Origin: Bdellovibrionales bacterium
Lineage (GTDB): Bacteria > Bdellovibrionota > Bdellovibrionia > Bdellovibrionales > UBA1609
Length of the DNA: 8,248 nt
Direction: 5' to 3'
NCBI GenBank assembly: GCA_027451425.1
Contig: DAIDJH010000072.1
Coordinates: 1-8,248 of the forward strand
A program made the translations under genes and the position numbers. Below, piece after piece: positions 6,204 through 8,248 of the stretch. A model generated the notes under the pieces. That model had not been told where the DNA came from and made no database searches. It was given only the letters and a program-made list of their open reading frames with translations. The stretch's first letter is position 1. Each line of letters begins with the position of its first letter.

Positions 6204-7763
6204 TCAAAGCGGGATGTTGCCGTGTTTTTTCGGCGGGTTCACATCGCGCTTGTTTTTCAGCATTTCAAGTGCCTCGATGATGCGCTTTCGTGTAAAGGCC
6301 GGTTCGATCACTTCGTCAATGTAGCCGATTTCAGATGCAACATAGGGATTGTTAAACTGCGCCTCGTATTCTTTAATGAGGCGCTGTCTCTCGGCTTCAG
6401 GTGTGCGCGAATTTTTAATTTCATTTCTGAAAATAATATTGACCGCGCCCTCCGCGCCCATCACCGCAATTTCAGCTGATGGATAGGCCAGGTTCACATC
6501 GCCGCGAATGTGTTTTGACGACATAACACAATAGGCGCCACCATAGGCCTTGCGGGTTACGATTGTGATCTTGGGCACCGTCGCTTCGGCATACGCGTAA
6601 AGAAGTTTTGCGCCGTGAGTGATGATACCGTTCCACTCTTGATCTGTGCCCGGCAAAAACCCAGGGACATCTTCAAGGGTCACAAGCGGGATGTTGAAGG
6701 CGTCACAAAAACGGATGAATCGCGCCGCCTTGATTGAAGCCGAAATGTTGAGACAGCCAGCCAAAACTGCCGGCTGATTGGCGACAATGCCAACGGGGCG
6801 GCCGTTAAAGCGCGCAAAGCCAACCACAATATTTTTGGCGTAATGTTTTTGCACTTCGAGAAAATACCCCTCGTCGACAATTTTATTGATGAGCTCCAGC
6901 ATGTCGTACGGTTTCTTCGGGTTATCTGGAATAAAAGAATTGAGTGACTCCTCGATGCGATCTGGCTTGTCGCGCGTCGGGAGAATCGGCGGGTCATCGA
7001 GATTGTTGCCCGGCAAGAAATTGAGCAGCTCGCGAATCATGAGGAGGCAATGTCTGTCATCATCTGTCGCAAAATGTGCAACGCCCGATTTCGTGTTGTG
7101 AGTCAGCGCCCCGCCCAGATCTTCTTTTGTCACATCTTCATGGGTCACGGTTTTTATAACATCAGGGCCAGTCACAAACATATAGCTTGTGTTTTTCACC
7201 ATGAAGGTGAAATCGGTGAGGCTTGGGGAGTAGACCGCCCCGCCGGCACAGGGGCCCATGATGGCGCTGATTTGTGGAACCACGCCGCTTGTCGTGACAT
7301 TTCTTAAAAAGATATCGGCATAGCCGCCGAGCGATTCAACACCCTCTTGAATGCGGGCCCCGCCTGAATCGTTAAGGCCTATGATCGGCGCCCCGTTTTT
7401 AACGGCAAGATCCATAATCTTACAAATTTTGTTGGCCTGCGTGCGTGACATGCTACCGCCGAAGACGGTGAAGTCTTGGCTATAGACGTACACGAGCTTG
7501 CCATTGATGCGCCCGTAGCCGGTGACCACGCCATCGCCGGGGACGACTTTTTCGCCAAGCCCGAAATTTTTCGAACGGTGGGTGACAAAGCGATCGACCT
7601 CAACAAAGCTGCCTGGGTCTAAAAGCACATCGAGACGCTCGCGAGCGGTGAGCCGTCCGCCGGCTTTTTGCTTTTCGACGCGATCGACGCCGCCGCCTTG
7701 AAAAGCCTCATTGTTTCTTCGCTCAAGTTCGCGCAGTCTGTGTTCGGCACTTTCAGGGGTCAT
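6204..7763 (-). CDS. pccB: Propionyl-CoA carboxylase beta (carboxyltransferase) subunit
   Basis: This crotonase-fold carboxyltransferase moves the carboxyl group from biotin to propionyl-CoA. The protein has 519 residues, normal for PccB. The N half holds [15 protein letters not shown] (35-49), [10 protein letters not shown] (133-142) and [11 protein letters not shown] (170-180), the last forming one oxyanion hole. The C half holds [10 protein letters not shown] (363-372) and [10 protein letters not shown] (405-414), the second hole. DVNLAYP (422-428) follows, and the chain ends in the family-typical HGNIPL. Asp422 aligns with the Asp that Streptomyces coelicolor PccB uses to select propionyl-CoA, where the acetyl-accepting homologue has Ile. 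I start at ATG 7763, with GGGAG (7773-7777) upstream; a longer open frame to 7832 would overlap asnS deeply and adds non-family residues. The ATG overlaps the asnS stop as ATGA. Confidence 0.96.
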   Translation of the reverse strand: MTPESAEHRLRELERRNNEAFQGGGVDRVEKQKAGGRLTARERLDVLLDPGSFVEVDRFVTHRSKNFGLGEKVVPGDGVVTGYGRINGKLVYVYSQDFTVFGGSMSRTQANKICKIMDLAVKNGAPIIGLNDSGGARIQEGVESLGGYADIFLRNVTTSGVVPQISAIMGPCAGGAVYSPSLTDFTFMVKNTSYMFVTGPDVIKTVTHEDVTKEDLGGALTHNTKSGVAHFATDDDRHCLLMIRELLNFLPGNNLDDPPILPTRDKPDRIEESLNSFIPDNPKKPYDMLELINKIVDEGYFLEVQKHYAKNIVVGFARFNGRPVGIVANQPAVLAGCLNISASIKAARFIRFCDAFNIPLVTLEDVPGFLPGTDQEWNGIITHGAKLLYAYAEATVPKITIVTRKAYGGAYCVMSSKHIRGDVNLAYPSAEIAVMGAEGAVNIIFRNEIKNSRTPEAERQRLIKEYEAQFNNPYVASEIGYIDEVIEPAFTRKRIIEALEMLKNKRDVNPPKKHGNIPL

Positions 7764-8248
7764 GGATAATTTCTCCCGTATAGCCGCGGGAACGGAATCG
7801 TCTCGCGCACATGTTGAATACCACAAATCCAAGCGACCGTCCGCTCAATGCCAAGGCCGAACCCCGCGTGCGGAAAGCTCCCGTAGCGGCGAAGGTCCAA
7901 AAACCACTCAAAATCGGCGCGGTTTAACTTGTGCTCATCAATTCGTTGAAGAAGAAATTCAAGATTGTCTTCGCGTTGACCACCACCAATGATCTCGCCA
8001 TATCCCTCAGGCGCGAGCAAATCACAGCTCAAGCAGCGCTCGGGATTTTTTTCATCTTGCTTCATGTAGAACGCCTTAACAGCGGTTGGAAAGTGGTGCA
8101 CAAACACGGGCCTGTCGAATTTGCCCGACACAATTGCCTCGTCAGGCGCGCCGAAATCGTTGCCGATTTCAAATTCGGGATTTTCTTTTTTAATAAGAGC
8201 CGCCGCCTCATCGTAGTGCACGCGAGGGAATGGTGTTTTTACTTTTTC
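7760..8248 (-). CDS. asnS: Asparaginyl-tRNA synthetase, C-terminal third, 5' end outside window
   Basis: This is the end of a class IIb aminoacyl-tRNA synthetase that charges tRNA-Asn in the cytoplasm. The frame is open to the right window edge and gives 162 residues of a protein usually about 430-470 long; the GTG codon at 8221 is internal. Recognisable parts are FPRVHYDEA at the fragment start, GNDFGAPDE, and [15 protein letters not shown]. Then come [37 protein letters not shown] (class II motif 3, with its Arg codon at 7841-7843) and IPFPR near the end. The AFYM and GEIIGG-QRE combination fits AsnRS rather than AspRS or LysRS. Its TGA (7760-7762) overlaps the pccB ATG, so a housekeeping tRNA synthetase heads or precedes the propionate genes in the same transcript. 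Any promoter is outside the window. Confidence 0.96.
   Translation of the reverse strand, partial: EKVKTPFPRVHYDEAAALIKKENPEFEIGNDFGAPDEAIVSGKFDRPVFVHHFPTAVKAFYMKQDEKNPERCLSCDLLAPEGYGEIIGGGQREDNLEFLLQRIDEHKLNRADFEWFLDLRRYGSFPHAGFGLGIERTVAWICGIQHVRETIPFPRLYGRNYP
7773..7777 (-). promoter_or_regulatory. Shine-Dalgarno site for pccB, inside the end of asnS
   Basis: On the minus strand GGGAG lies 9 nt before the ATG at 7763 and inside the last codons of asnS. It supports the short pccB start and, with the ATGA overlap, coupled translation of the two genes. Confidence 0.6.

Noticed and set aside
7764..7832. 23-residue N-terminal extension of PccB
   Set aside because: It lies wholly in another frame of asnS, lacks family similarity, and a good SD supports ATG 7763.
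1..8248. Search for a new defence, mobile or repeat-based system
   Set aside because: No repeats, integrase, transposase, reverse transcriptase, toxin pair or CRISPR-like array is visible; nearly all sequence is explained by core metabolic and export genes.

Overview
The window looks like a piece of a Gram-negative bacterial chromosome with densely packed genes. Base composition is near even by eye (not computed). An M16 peptidase, a two-gene tatBC block and a split propionyl-CoA carboxylase suggest a Bdellovibrionota or other deltaproteobacterial-type genome. That placement is an impression from gene content, not a phylogenetic result. I see no rRNA, tRNA, CRISPR array, insertion sequence, phage gene or attachment site.

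Left part, plus strand (1-2495): the C-terminal half of an M16-family zinc peptidase or homologue, cut by the window edge; a 196-residue conserved protein of unknown function; a TatB-like membrane protein; and TatC. The last three are close together (35 nt, then an 8 nt overlap) and probably co-transcribed. TatB and TatC form the substrate receptor of the twin-arginine export system. No tatA is visible here.

Right part, minus strand (8248 down to 2525): the C-terminal third of asparaginyl-tRNA synthetase (cut by the window edge), the carboxyltransferase (beta) subunit of propionyl-CoA carboxylase, its biotin carboxylase subunit, a separate biotin carrier subunit, and the catalytic subunit of methylmalonyl-CoA mutase. 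Gaps are a 4 nt overlap, then 25, 24 and 9 nt, so this reads as one operon. The carboxylase subunits would turn propionyl-CoA into (S)-methylmalonyl-CoA, and the mutase makes succinyl-CoA from the (R) epimer, feeding odd-chain fatty acid and branched amino acid carbon into the TCA cycle. The epimerase, the cobalamin-binding partner of the mutase and the MeaB-type chaperone are not in the window.

The two blocks converge at about 2496-2524, where a stem-loop could end transcription from both sides. The window is largely ordinary core metabolism and export. The points worth a second look are a probable frameshift at the end of the peptidase gene, alternative hairpins over a ribosome binding site at 707-730, the uncharacterised gene before tatBC, and the way the carboxylase alpha chain and the mutase are split.
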